Assembly (NCBI GenBank): GCA_963734065.1
Contig: CAVTFN010000003.1
Span: 682,001-746,000, forward strand
Length of the DNA stretch: 64,000 nt
Direction of reading: 5' to 3'
Origin: DATBLE01 sp963734065
GTDB lineage: Bacteria > Actinomycetota > Thermoleophilia > Gaiellales > Gaiellaceae
Shown: positions 8,491 to 20,563 of the stretch, piece after piece
Layout of the letters: each line of letters begins with the position of its first letter
How positions within the stretch are numbered: position 1 is the stretch's first letter
Notes under the pieces: model-generated
What the model saw: only the letters and a program-made list of their open reading frames with translations
Told to the model about the DNA's origin: nothing
Database searches by the model: none
Translations under genes and position numbers: made by a program

Positions 8491-9840
8491 CTGGCCGATT
8501 TCGACGAGCTGCCACCGCCTCTCGACGAGGCGCTTCCTACCACCGACCGGCCGGGGCGGTTCGCGCGGCTGCGCTCGCTGGCGATCGACACGCGGCCGCT
8601 CCGCGAGTCGCGCGATTTCCGCCTGCTCTGGTGGGGCCAGGGGGTCTCGTATCTCGGGAACATGGTCACCTTCGTCGCCGTCCCGTTCCAGCTCTACTCT
8701 CTGACCGGCTCGACGCTCCAGGTCGGCCTGCTCTCGATCTGCGATGCGGTGCCGCTGCTGCTCTTCTCGGCGATCGGCGGCACGATCGCCGACCGCCTCG
8801 ACCGTCGCAAGCTCGTCTTCCGGACCGAGGTCGGCCTGCTGGCGGTTTCCGGGCTCCTCGCCGCGAACGCGTTCTCGGGCGATCCGCAGGTGTGGCCGCT
8901 GTACGTGCTGGCAGCGGCGGCCACGTCGCTCTGGGCGATCGGCTCGCCGGCGCTGCGCGCGCTGATGCCGGGGCTGGTGCCGCACGAGCAGCTCGCCGCC
9001 TCGCAGGCGCTGCAGTCGATCTACTCGAGCACCGGCGCGATCGTCGGGCCGGCGCTGGGCGGCCTCCTGATCGCCGCCGCGGGCGTCGGCACGACGTACG
9101 CGATCGACACGGTCAGCTTCGTCGCGTCGCTGGTCGCCGTCTTCTTGATCGCACCCGCACCGCCGCAGGGTGCGGTCGAGGAGGAGACGCTCGAGTCGTT
9201 GCGCCAGGGCTGGCGGTTCCTCGTCAGCCAGAAGGTGATTCTCGGCACCTTCGTCCTCGACACGAATGCGATGGTCTTCGGCATGCCGCAGGCGCTCTTC
9301 CCGGCCGTCGCCGCGGCGCACTTCGACGCGGGCGCCGGCGTGGTCGGCCTGCTCTATGCCGCGCCGGCGGTGGGTGCGCTCGCGGCGGCGCTTGCGTCCG
9401 GGTGGGTCGCCGACGTGCGGCGGCAGGGCGTCGCCGTCGCCGCGGCGATCGTGCTCTGGGGTCTGGCGATCGCGGGCTTCGGCCTCGCGACCGCGCTCTG
9501 GCTCGGCCTCGTCATGCTCGCCGTCGCCGGCCTCGCCGACGAGTACAGCGCGATTCTCCGCTCGACGATTCTCTTCTCCGGCACCCCCGACCGGATGCGC
9601 GGCCGGATGCAGGGCTTCGAGCTCGCCCAGGTGGCGAGCACCCCCGCGCTCGGCAACGTCGAGGCCGGCCTGGTCGCCTCGCTGACCAGCCTGCGCTTCT
9701 CGATCGTCTCCGGCGGCGTCGCGTGCGCCGTCGGCGCGGTCGCGATCGTCGCCGCGATCCCGAGCCTGTTCCACTACGACGCCAAGAGACATGTCCCCGA
9801 GGGGCGTGTCACAGGGACAGTCCCTGGAACGAAAGCGTGA
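8491..9840 (+). CDS. MFS transporter, EntS/drug-export type, probable CTG start
   Basis: Major facilitator superfamily exporter of about 449 residues with some 12 helices. The A-loop motif IGGTIADRLDRRKLV sits between helices 2 and 3, as in the MFS_3 group. The first ATG is at 8662, but clearly homologous sequence (LRESRDFRLLWWGQGVSYLG) lies upstream in frame and includes most of helix 1. No ATG, GTG or TTG exists between it and an upstream stop. The CTG at 8491, 2 nt after the RemA-like stop, is the only plausible start; a frameshift is the alternative. The last residues (VTGTVPGTKA) and the stop are encoded by a palindromic repeat. Confidence 0.85.
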   Translation: MADFDELPPPLDEALPTTDRPGRFARLRSLAIDTRPLRESRDFRLLWWGQGVSYLGNMVTFVAVPFQLYSLTGSTLQVGLLSICDAVPLLLFSAIGGTIADRLDRRKLVFRTEVGLLAVSGLLAANAFSGDPQVWPLYVLAAAATSLWAIGSPALRALMPGLVPHEQLAASQALQSIYSSTGAIVGPALGGLLIAAAGVGTTYAIDTVSFVASLVAVFLIAPAPPQGAVEEETLESLRQGWRFLVSQKVILGTFVLDTNAMVFGMPQALFPAVAAAHFDAGAGVVGLLYAAPAVGALAAALASGWVADVRRQGVAVAAAIVLWGLAIAGFGLATALWLGLVMLAVAGLADEYSAILRSTILFSGTPDRMRGRMQGFELAQVASTPALGNVEAGLVASLTSLRFSIVSGGVACAVGAVAIVAAIPSLFHYDAKRHVPEGRVTGTVPGTKA

Positions 9841-9887
9841 CGCGTTCTCAACCGAAGGCCATGTCACAGGGACAGTCCCTGGAACGA
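9806..9887. repeat. Two direct copies of a GGGACAGTCCC palindromic element
   Basis: The sequence GTCACAGGGACAGTCCCTG followed by GAACGAA occurs near 9808 and again near 9863, 55 bp apart. The first copy encodes the end of the MFS protein. The second ends just before the start of the glycosylase gene. The 19-base core recurs inside gpmI at 61428. Confidence 0.8.
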
Positions 9888-10460
9888 ATGAGCGACGTTC
9901 TCTCCACAGCGTTCTTCGCGCGCAGCGTCCACCAGGTCGCGCCCGACCTGATCGGCGTCACGCTGCTCGTCGACGGGGTCGGCGGCCCGATCGTCGAGGT
10001 GGAGGCCTACCACCCGACCGACCCAGCGAGCCATGCGTACCGCGGCCGGACGCCGCGGAACGCGTCGATGTTCGGCCCGCCCGGCCACGCGTACGTCTAC
10101 CGCTCGTACGGGATCCACTGGTGCCTGAACCTCGTCTGCGAGGAGGTGGGCACGGCGGCGGCGGTCCTCCTGCGCGCTCTGGAGCCGACGCACGGCGTCG
10201 AGCGGATGCGCGAGCGGCGGCACCTCGACGAGCCCCGCCTGCTCGCCGCAGGCCCCGGACGCCTGTGCGAGGCCCTCGGCGTCACCGGCGAGCACGACGG
10301 CCGGGCGCTCGACCGCCCGCCGTTCGTCCTGCTACCGCGCGCGCAACAGCCCGAGATCGCCACAGCGCCGAGAATCGGCATCACCCGCGCCGCCGAGGAG
10401 CCCTGGCGCTACGTGCTGAAAGGCTCGCGCTACCTCAGCCGCGCTTTGCCCAGAGCGTGA
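9888..10460 (+). CDS. mpg: DNA-3-methyladenine glycosylase, AAG/MPG family
   Basis: Base-excision repair enzyme that removes alkylated purines. In 190 residues it has GVTLLVDGVGGPIVEVEAYH (the catalytic glutamate region), HAYRGRTPRNASMFGPPGHAYVY with the intercalating tyrosine, and RALEPTHGVERMRERR. Length and motif order match the bacterial family. The ATG at 9888 directly follows a repeat copy whose GGGACAG may act as a weak ribosome-binding region. The 3' end overlaps the convergent penicillin-binding protein gene by 26 bp. Confidence 0.92.
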   Translation: MSDVLSTAFFARSVHQVAPDLIGVTLLVDGVGGPIVEVEAYHPTDPASHAYRGRTPRNASMFGPPGHAYVYRSYGIHWCLNLVCEEVGTAAAVLLRALEPTHGVERMRERRHLDEPRLLAAGPGRLCEALGVTGEHDGRALDRPPFVLLPRAQQPEIATAPRIGITRAAEEPWRYVLKGSRYLSRALPRA

Positions 10461-12843
10461 CCGGCAGGCCGGCCCCCGCCGCCAGCCCGGCCCTGGGCTG
10501 CTGCCGGACGACGTGCCCGGCGAGGCCGCGCACGACGGGCTGGAGCTTGAGGCGTTCCAGCCGTGCTGTCGCCTTGCCCAAGGGGAGCCCGACCACGCTC
10601 GGGATCACGCCGTGGGTCGGCTTCGCGAAGACGATCGTCACCTTGTCGAACGACGAGAGGCGGCCCTTCGGGGGGAACTGCTTGACGACCACGTCGAGCG
10701 CCTGGCCGGCCGACGCCGGCTTGTAGACGACCACCGGGGTCAGAGGCTGCGCCGCCAGCCGCGCACGGGCGGCGTCGTAGCTCTCGCCGACGACATTCGG
10801 CACCTCGACCTCGTTCGGTTTGCAGTTCGCCTTCTTGGCAGGCAGGCGCCCGTCGAAGTACGCGACCTGGATCGTGTTGCGGCAGAGGCCGTTGTCGAGC
10901 TGGAAGGTGCCGTCGCGGAGGACGAGCCGGCGGTACGTGGAGCCCGGGACGTTGGCCGACGAGAAGCTCTGCGGGTCGTCCTTCAGGTACGGCAGCGCCT
11001 TCTCCATGAACGCCTTCCAGATCTCGGCCGGGAACGTCCCGCCGGCGACCGCGTCGCCGTGGAACTGGGTCAGCATCGGCACCAGCCGGTTCGGGTAGCC
11101 GACCCAGACCGCGACCACGAGCTGGGGCGTGTACCCGACGAACCACGCGTCGCCGTAGTTCTCCGTCGTACCGGTCTTGCCCGCGACCGGGCGGCCGTCC
11201 GGCAGCTGCGCCCGCACGCCGGTGCCCGACTGCACGACCTGCTGGAGGATCGAGTTGACGATCTCCGCGTTGGTCTCGGTGATCACCTGGTGGGGCTTCG
11301 GCGCGTTCTTCTTGCCGCTGACCGAGACGATCACCCGCGGGCGGTCACCGATGATCGACCCGTCGACGCGCCTGCCGCCGTTCGCGAACGCCGCGTACGC
11401 GCGCGCCATCTCCAGCGGGTTGACGGCTTCGCCGCCGAGCGCGATCGAGAAGTAGCCCTGCAGCGGGCTCGTGATCCCGAGCTTGTGCGCCGTCTTGACC
11501 ACCGCCTTCGGGCCGATGACCCGCGTCAGCTGCGCGTACACCGTGTTGTCGGACTCGACCGTCGCCGTGGTCAGGTCGATCGACCCGAGGTTCGCCCCCT
11601 CGTAGTTGTGGACGTAGTAGGTGCGGTCGCCGAGCGGGATCGACACCGGCTTGGAGTCGAACACCGTCGAGGGCGAGATCCCCTGCTGGAGCGCGGTCGC
11701 CAGCGCGAAGGGCTTGAACGACGATCCGGGCTGGCGCTCCCCTTGCACGGCGAGGTTGAACTGGCTCTTCCGGTAGTTGCTGCCGCCGACCATTGCCAGG
11801 ACGCGTCCATCGCGGGGATCGATCGCGACCAGCGCCGCGGCCGGTCCGCCGGGGGCGGTCAGCACCTTCGAGATCGCCCTCCGCGCCTGCTCCTGCAGGC
11901 CGAGGTCGATCGTGGTCACGACCCTGAGCCCGCCCCCGAAGACCTTCCCCGACCCGTAGCGGTCGACCAGCTGCTGCTTCACGTAGTCGACGAAGTACTG
12001 CGCCGGCCCGCGGGTGCCGGGCAGGCCGACGTCGTCCGGCTTCGGGAGCGGCGTGCGGTTCGCGAGCCTGAAGTCGTTGTACGTGATGTCGTGCTGGTCG
12101 AGCATCGCCTGGAGCACCTCACGCCGCCGGCGGTGCGTCGTCTTCGGATTCGTGACCGGGTTGTAGAGGCTCGGATCGGACGGGATCCCGGCCAGGAGCG
12201 CCGCCTCGGCGAGCGTCATCGAGGCCGCGCCGTGCCCGAAGTACACGCGGGACGCCTGCTCGATCCCGTAGGCGCCGTTCCCGAAGTAGATCGTGTTCAG
12301 GTACGCGGTCAGGATCTTGCTCTTCGGCCACACCTGCTCGAGCTGCCACGCGAGCGCGGCCTCCTTCAGCTTCCGGCTGATCGTCCGGCTGCTCTTGACG
12401 TAGGTGTTCTTGACGAACTGCTGTGTGATCGTCGAGCCACCCTGGACGACCTTCTTGTTGCGGACGTCCTGCCAGACGGCGCGCAGGATCCCGTGGATGT
12501 CGACCCCGCGGTGCTCGAAGAACCGGTGATCCTCGATCGCGACGATCGCCTGCTTCATCACCGGCGCGATGTCGTTCGAGTCCACGAGCACGCGCGCCTC
12601 CGAGCCGCGGAGCACGGCGAGCACACGCCGGCCCGTGGAGTCGTAGATGTAGCCGTTCTGCTCGAGGCGGTGGCTGCTCCGGGCGGGGTCGAGCTGAGGC
12701 AGCTCGCTGCGGATCCCCATCACCAGCCCGTACGCGAATGACACGAAGCCGAACAGCCCCACCAGGAGCAGGAGGGTGAAGAGGCGAAGCTTGCGGATGC
12801 GGCGACGCTTGCCGTTCGCCGGCGGGGCGTTCTTTCTGCGCAA
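10435..12843 (-). CDS. Class A penicillin-binding protein with C-terminal PASTA domains
   Basis: Bifunctional peptidoglycan synthase of 802 residues. A membrane anchor spans 21-43. The GT51 glycosyltransferase domain follows with catalytic E104 in EDHRFFEH and QGGSTITQQ. The transpeptidase carries SSFK (374-377, nucleophile S374), SDN near 437 and KTGT near 566. The C-terminus holds two PASTA-like repeats (VEVPNVVGESYDAARARL and GVIPSVVGLPLGKATARL), which in relatives bind muropeptides or lipid II. The start is TTG at 12843; a TAGAAT hexamer lies 12 nt upstream. The short promoter region is shared with the divergent tyrosyl-tRNA synthetase-like gene. Confidence 0.95.
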   Translation of the reverse strand: MRRKNAPPANGKRRRIRKLRLFTLLLLVGLFGFVSFAYGLVMGIRSELPQLDPARSSHRLEQNGYIYDSTGRRVLAVLRGSEARVLVDSNDIAPVMKQAIVAIEDHRFFEHRGVDIHGILRAVWQDVRNKKVVQGGSTITQQFVKNTYVKSSRTISRKLKEAALAWQLEQVWPKSKILTAYLNTIYFGNGAYGIEQASRVYFGHGAASMTLAEAALLAGIPSDPSLYNPVTNPKTTHRRRREVLQAMLDQHDITYNDFRLANRTPLPKPDDVGLPGTRGPAQYFVDYVKQQLVDRYGSGKVFGGGLRVVTTIDLGLQEQARRAISKVLTAPGGPAAALVAIDPRDGRVLAMVGGSNYRKSQFNLAVQGERQPGSSFKPFALATALQQGISPSTVFDSKPVSIPLGDRTYYVHNYEGANLGSIDLTTATVESDNTVYAQLTRVIGPKAVVKTAHKLGITSPLQGYFSIALGGEAVNPLEMARAYAAFANGGRRVDGSIIGDRPRVIVSVSGKKNAPKPHQVITETNAEIVNSILQQVVQSGTGVRAQLPDGRPVAGKTGTTENYGDAWFVGYTPQLVVAVWVGYPNRLVPMLTQFHGDAVAGGTFPAEIWKAFMEKALPYLKDDPQSFSSANVPGSTYRRLVLRDGTFQLDNGLCRNTIQVAYFDGRLPAKKANCKPNEVEVPNVVGESYDAARARLAAQPLTPVVVYKPASAGQALDVVVKQFPPKGRLSSFDKVTIVFAKPTHGVIPSVVGLPLGKATARLERLKLQPVVRGLAGHVVRQQPRAGLAAGAGLPVTLWAKRG

Positions 12844-12855
12844 CAGAACCGGCTG

Positions 12856-12861
12856 ATTCTA
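12856..12861 (-). promoter_or_regulatory. -10 hexamer TAGAAT of the PBP gene
   Basis: TAGAAT on the minus strand, 12 nt upstream of the TTG at 12843, implying a very short leader. It lies 16 bp from the opposing TACACT of the next gene. Confidence 0.4.
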
Positions 12862-12876
12862 GCCGGGGTCTGCCTC

Positions 12877-12882
12877 TACACT
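12877..12882 (+). promoter_or_regulatory. -10 hexamer TACACT of the TyrRS-like gene
   Basis: TACACT ends exactly 6 nt before the GTG at 12889, and there is no Shine-Dalgarno sequence, consistent with leaderless transcription. Confidence 0.5.
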
Positions 12883-12888
12883 CGCCCC

Positions 12889-14034
12889 GTGGGACTGGCC
12901 GAGCTGACCCGGAACGCCACCAATGTGCTGCCCGAAGGGCAACTCGAGCAGAAGCTGGCGCTGGGCCGGCCACTTCGGGTGAAGCTGGGGATCGACGTCA
13001 CCGCCCCTGATGTCACGCTCGGGAACGGAATTCCGCTTCAGCGGATGCGGGCGTTCCAGGATGAGGGGCACCTCGGAGTCCTGATCGTCGGCGACTACAC
13101 GACACGGATTGGCGACCCCTCGGGCCGGTCGGCCGAGCGGCCGATCATCGCGCCGGATGTGATCGACGCGAACGCGCAGCGGTACTTCGAGCATGCGTCG
13201 ACGATCATCGACCCTGGCCGCACCGAGCTTCGGTTCAACAGCGAGTGGCTCGCGAAGCTCGACTTCGCCGAGATCCTGCGGCTGACTCGGACGACGACGG
13301 TCGCGCGGCTGCTGGAGCGCGACGACTTCGCAAAGCGGTATGCGGCGAGGGAACCGATCTCGGTCTCGGAGCTGCTCTACCCGCTCATGCAGGCCTACGA
13401 CTCGGTCGCCGTCGAGGCCGATGTCGAGCTCGGCGGCAATGACCAGCTCTTCAACCTCTTGACCGGCCGGGAGGTCATGCAGGCATACGGCCTCGCCCCT
13501 CAGGTAGCGCTGACCGTCGCGTACCTCGACAGCTGGGACGGGACGGGCATGAGCGCATCCCGCGGGAACTACATCGGTCTGAGTGAGACGCCCGAGGAGC
13601 AGTTCGGCAAGGCCATGCGGATCCCGGACGGCCTGCTCGACCAGTGGTATCGCCTGGTGATGGAGCAAGACGGCGCGCCCGACGGCGACCCGCTGGAGGC
13701 GAAACTCGCACTCGGGCGCTTCATCGTCACACGCGCGCATGGGGAGGGCGCCGCACGCGAGGCCGAGGCGCACTTCAACCGCGTGGTGCGCGAGGGGCGG
13801 GCTCCGGAGGATGTTCCGGAGCTGACGCTTCCCGACGGCGATCCCGTCCATCTGCCCGCCGTCCTGGCTTCGGCGTTCGGGTTGTCGACGAGCGAGGCGC
13901 GCCGGCTGATCGGCGACGGGGCGGTCAAGGTCGACGGCGAGGCCGTGCGAGAGCTGGACGTGGGGCGTTCTCGTCTCGAAAATACGCTTGTTCAAGCCGG
14001 GAAACGGCGCTTCGTCCGCTTGACACCCTCCTGA
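12889..14034 (+). CDS. Tyrosyl-tRNA synthetase homologue with degenerate HIGH and KMSKS motifs
   Basis: Protein of 381 residues collinear with TyrZ-type tyrosyl-tRNA synthetases: GIDVTAPDVTLG, IVGDYTTRIGDPSGRS, ELGGNDQLFNLLTGRE, and a C-terminal S4 RNA-binding domain (SEARRLIGDGAVKVDGEAV). Both class I signatures are altered. The HIGH position reads TLGN (residues 43-46, DNA 13015-13026) and KMSKS reads GMSAS (220-224, DNA 13546-13560), removing both lysines that promote adenylate formation. It may be a paralogue with another role, or a slow enzyme; it is not broken by frameshift. Third-position GC looks lower than in its neighbours. The rRNA promoter overlaps its last codons. Confidence 0.88.
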   Translation: MGLAELTRNATNVLPEGQLEQKLALGRPLRVKLGIDVTAPDVTLGNGIPLQRMRAFQDEGHLGVLIVGDYTTRIGDPSGRSAERPIIAPDVIDANAQRYFEHASTIIDPGRTELRFNSEWLAKLDFAEILRLTRTTTVARLLERDDFAKRYAAREPISVSELLYPLMQAYDSVAVEADVELGGNDQLFNLLTGREVMQAYGLAPQVALTVAYLDSWDGTGMSASRGNYIGLSETPEEQFGKAMRIPDGLLDQWYRLVMEQDGAPDGDPLEAKLALGRFIVTRAHGEGAAREAEAHFNRVVREGRAPEDVPELTLPDGDPVHLPAVLASAFGLSTSEARRLIGDGAVKVDGEAVRELDVGRSRLENTLVQAGKRRFVRLTPS

Positions 14035-14047
14035 TGGTTGCTATCAT
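14020..14047 (+). promoter_or_regulatory. rRNA operon promoter (TTGACA, 16 bp, TATCAT)
   Basis: TTGACA at 14020-14025 and TATCAT at 14042-14047 are separated by 16 bp, the best sigma70-type promoter seen in the window. The -35 lies in the final codons of the TyrRS-like gene, and transcription would start about 330 bp upstream of 16S rRNA. Confidence 0.7.
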
Positions 14048-14386
14048 TCCGCGGCTGCCCGAAAGGGCGGCGTGGAACTGTCCCGACGACCAGGAGTTCC
14101 CAAAACCGAGCAACCGAGACGGAAGTCGAAGTCGCAACGTTCTGGGCCTCCGGTGCGGTTGGAGGCCTTTTTCACGCCTCCTGAACGACAGCATCCGGTC
14201 CTTGAAAACTCAGCAGCGTGCGTTTACGTCGAGACCTCTCGCGCCGGCTTCGGCCTGCTCGGGAGGAAACAAGACCCGTCCCCTACGCTCTGTTGGTCTA
14301 ACAGCAGTTGGTTTAACAGCAGAGGTGGGGACACTTTGAGCACAAGCTCGAAGCGAAGTTTGTCGTCCTTCGGGGCGGCAACCATC
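14048..14386 (+). other. rRNA operon leader with 5' strand of the pre-16S processing stem
   Basis: No gene is visible in this 339-bp stretch. Positions 14199-14222 are complementary, with two mismatches, to 16050-16073 in the 16S-23S spacer. This would form the RNase III stem that brackets 16S rRNA. An adjacent inner segment (ACGTCGAG and CTCGACGT) extends the pairing. A terminator-like hairpin lies at 14145-14172. The octamer AACAGCAG occurs twice around 14300-14325. Confidence 0.7.
14145..14172 (+). terminator. Intrinsic terminator-like hairpin in the rRNA leader
   Basis: GGCCTCC (14145-14151) pairs with GGAGGCC (14161-14167) and is followed by TTTTT. It could end transcripts of the TyrRS-like gene. 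Because it is also downstream of the rRNA promoter at 14020, it must be bypassed by antitermination or act as an attenuator, unless another promoter lies beyond it. Confidence 0.6.
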
Positions 14387-15938
<1,552 letters not shown>

Positions 15939-16173
15939 AGGGATATCGGGGCAATTACCTCGGTTGGCTACTCGCCCGTGTATGGCAGCACGATCGCCGT
16001 CCGGATCCGAGCTCGCCTGGAAATTACGTCGACCTCGACGTTTGTTGTCCGTACGCTGCTGAGTTTTGAAGGAGCCGCATGCTCGCGGCCGTGAAGAAGC
16101 ATCACGGCCGCCGATCGTGGCGGTTTCACCTGCACCTTGAAAACTCCATAGCGGCAAAATAGGTGTTCTTCAT
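15939..16173 (+). other. 16S-23S internal transcribed spacer without tRNA genes
   Basis: The spacer of about 235 bp holds no tRNA-Ile or tRNA-Ala. It carries the 3' strand of the 16S processing stem (16050-16073) and the 5' strand of the 23S stem (16134-16153, pairing with 19188-19207). Confidence 0.75.
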
Positions 16174-19171
<2,998 letters not shown>

Positions 19172-19234
19172 TCGAACACCGAAATGTCGCTATGGAGCTT
19201 TGAAGGTCGCGGGTCGAACCGCTACTTCACAATT

Positions 19235-19350
19235 TCCGGTGGTCATAGCGGCGGGGGTACACCTCTTCCCATTCCGAACAGAGCAGTTAAGCCCGCCAGC
19301 GCCGATGGTACTCGGAGGGCAACCTCCCGGGAGAGTAGGACGCCGCCGGA
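19235..19350 (+). rRNA. rrf: 5S ribosomal RNA
   Basis: A 116-nt 5S rRNA with TCCGGTGGTCATAGCGGCGG at the 5' end, CCATTCCGAACAGAGCAGTT in the middle, and the 3' strand CGCCGCCGGA closing helix I. It follows the 23S gene by about 65 bp. That spacer contains the 3' half of the 23S processing stem (19188-19207). Confidence 0.95.
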
Positions 19351-19358
19351 TTACTTTC

Positions 19359-19383
19359 GAAAGGCCGCCGCGAGCGGCCTTTC
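19359..19383 (+). terminator. rRNA operon terminator
   Basis: GAAAGGCCGC and GCGGCCTTTC form a perfect 10-bp stem with a 5-nt loop immediately after 5S rRNA. The T run is within the 3' arm rather than after it. Confidence 0.75.
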
Positions 19384-19417
19384 GTCGTTCCAGGGAAACC
19401 GTCCTGTTCCGGATCGA

Positions 19418-20260
19418 CTAGGCGGCGCGCAGCTTCTCGGGCCACCCTGGGTCGAGGTCGCGCAGCCGTTGCACCCGCTCGGCGATCGGCGGATGTGTCA
19501 CGAACAGCTTCGCCAGCCCTTCCTCGGCGAACGGGTTGACCGGGTACAGCGGCTCGGTCGCCGGGCTCGCGGTGAATGCGACCAGCTCGCTCGCCTGGTC
19601 GAGGCGGACGAGCGCATCCGCCAGGCCGTGTGGCGATTCGCAGAGCTCGGCTGCGAGCCGGTCGGCCTCCAGCTCGCGTTTCGGCGACAGGAGCAGATGC
19701 GTGAAGGACGCCGCCACCGGGCCGAGGACGTAGAGCAGCGCCCGTGACAGCCAGCCGCCGATCCGGGAGAACTCGACGAGGGAGCCCGCGAGCACCACCA
19801 CCGTCGTCTGGACCAGCGTGTCGCGGTTGCGGATGTGCGCTACCTCGTGCGCGAGAATGCCCTCCAGTTCCGCCGGCGACGGTGAGCCGAGCAAACCGGT
19901 GCTGATCGCAATCGACGAGCTCCCCGGGCTCCGGCCCACCGAGAGCGCCCGCGGGAATCCGTCCGGAATCAGATAGAGCCGGGGCTTGACCACCCGCGCC
20001 CGCAGCGAGAGCTGCTCCACGGTCGTCTGGAGCTGCGGCGCCTCGCCGGACAGCAACTCGCGGGCTCCGACCATGCCCAGGACGATCCGGTCGGAGTACC
20101 AGTACGAGCCGAAGCCGACGAGCAGACCGCCGAAGCCGAACACCAGCGCGACTCGAAGACCGCCGATCCACCAGCCGAGCGCCCCCAGCGCGGCGCACAG
20201 ACCGATCAGGAGCGCCCAGGCTTTCAGGATGTTGCGGAACGCCGGCCAGGCGGCTCGCAA
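19418..20260 (-). CDS. HtpX-like M48 zinc metalloprotease
   Basis: Membrane-bound peptidase of 280 residues. Two N-terminal hydrophobic segments (about 12-52) precede the catalytic HEVAH (H138, E139, H142). The downstream ELEAD (196-200) supplies the third zinc ligand, and further hydrophobic segments lie at about 150-165 and 170-190. HtpX-type proteases degrade misfolded membrane proteins. The TTG start at 20260 has GGAG eight bases upstream. A perfect 16-bp inverted repeat ends directly next to that ribosome-binding site and could modulate translation. Confidence 0.9.
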   Translation of the reverse strand: MRAAWPAFRNILKAWALLIGLCAALGALGWWIGGLRVALVFGFGGLLVGFGSYWYSDRIVLGMVGARELLSGEAPQLQTTVEQLSLRARVVKPRLYLIPDGFPRALSVGRSPGSSSIAISTGLLGSPSPAELEGILAHEVAHIRNRDTLVQTTVVVLAGSLVEFSRIGGWLSRALLYVLGPVAASFTHLLLSPKRELEADRLAAELCESPHGLADALVRLDQASELVAFTASPATEPLYPVNPFAEEGLAKLFVTHPPIAERVQRLRDLDPGWPEKLRAA

Positions 20261-20269
20261 CGGGCGCTC

Positions 20270-20312
20270 CTAGATGGCTGACCGGTAATTCGCGTGCCGG
20301 TCAGCCATCTAG
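20270..20312. repeat. Perfect 16-bp inverted repeat between two minus-strand genes
   Basis: CTAGATGGCTGACCGG (20270-20285) and CCGGTCAGCCATCTAG (20297-20312) flank an 11-nt loop. On the minus strand the stem starts in the stop codon of the upstream small gene and ends beside the GGAG of the protease gene. No T tract follows, so a translation-linked or protein-binding role is as likely as termination. Confidence 0.75.
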
Positions 20313-20557
20313 CTCTCGTCGTCGCGCTCGTCCTCGGCGAGCCCGCGCGGCGGCCAGTCCGGCTCCGGCGCGTCGCACCGGCTCGAGCAGTGAAGGGATG
20401 CCACGTTCTGCAGCGGGATCAGGATGTGGCCGTTGAGCTCGACGTGCGCGACGTCGTCGACGGCGCAGTACGAGGTGAGCACGCCGTCCTGGTAGTCGCC
20501 GTTCATCAGCGCCACCTCGACCTGCTCGCCCTTGTACTTGCTGGTGTAGTCCTCCAC
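20309..20557 (-). CDS. Small conserved-looking protein, possible Sm-like fold
   Basis: 82 residues starting at a GTG 6 nt after the phosphatase gene stop, so co-transcribed with it. The core GEQVEVALMNGDYQDGVLTS followed by DDVAHVELNGHILIPLQNVA alternates as short beta strands with a G-x-L turn, reminiscent of LSM/Sm-like domains; this is a weak inference. Two cysteines (about 57 and 61) precede an acidic tail (EDERDDES). The function is unknown. Operon position and regular codon use support a real gene. Confidence 0.65.
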   Translation of the reverse strand: MEDYTSKYKGEQVEVALMNGDYQDGVLTSYCAVDDVAHVELNGHILIPLQNVASLHCSSRCDAPEPDWPPRGLAEDERDDES

Positions 20558-20563
20558 CTGGGC

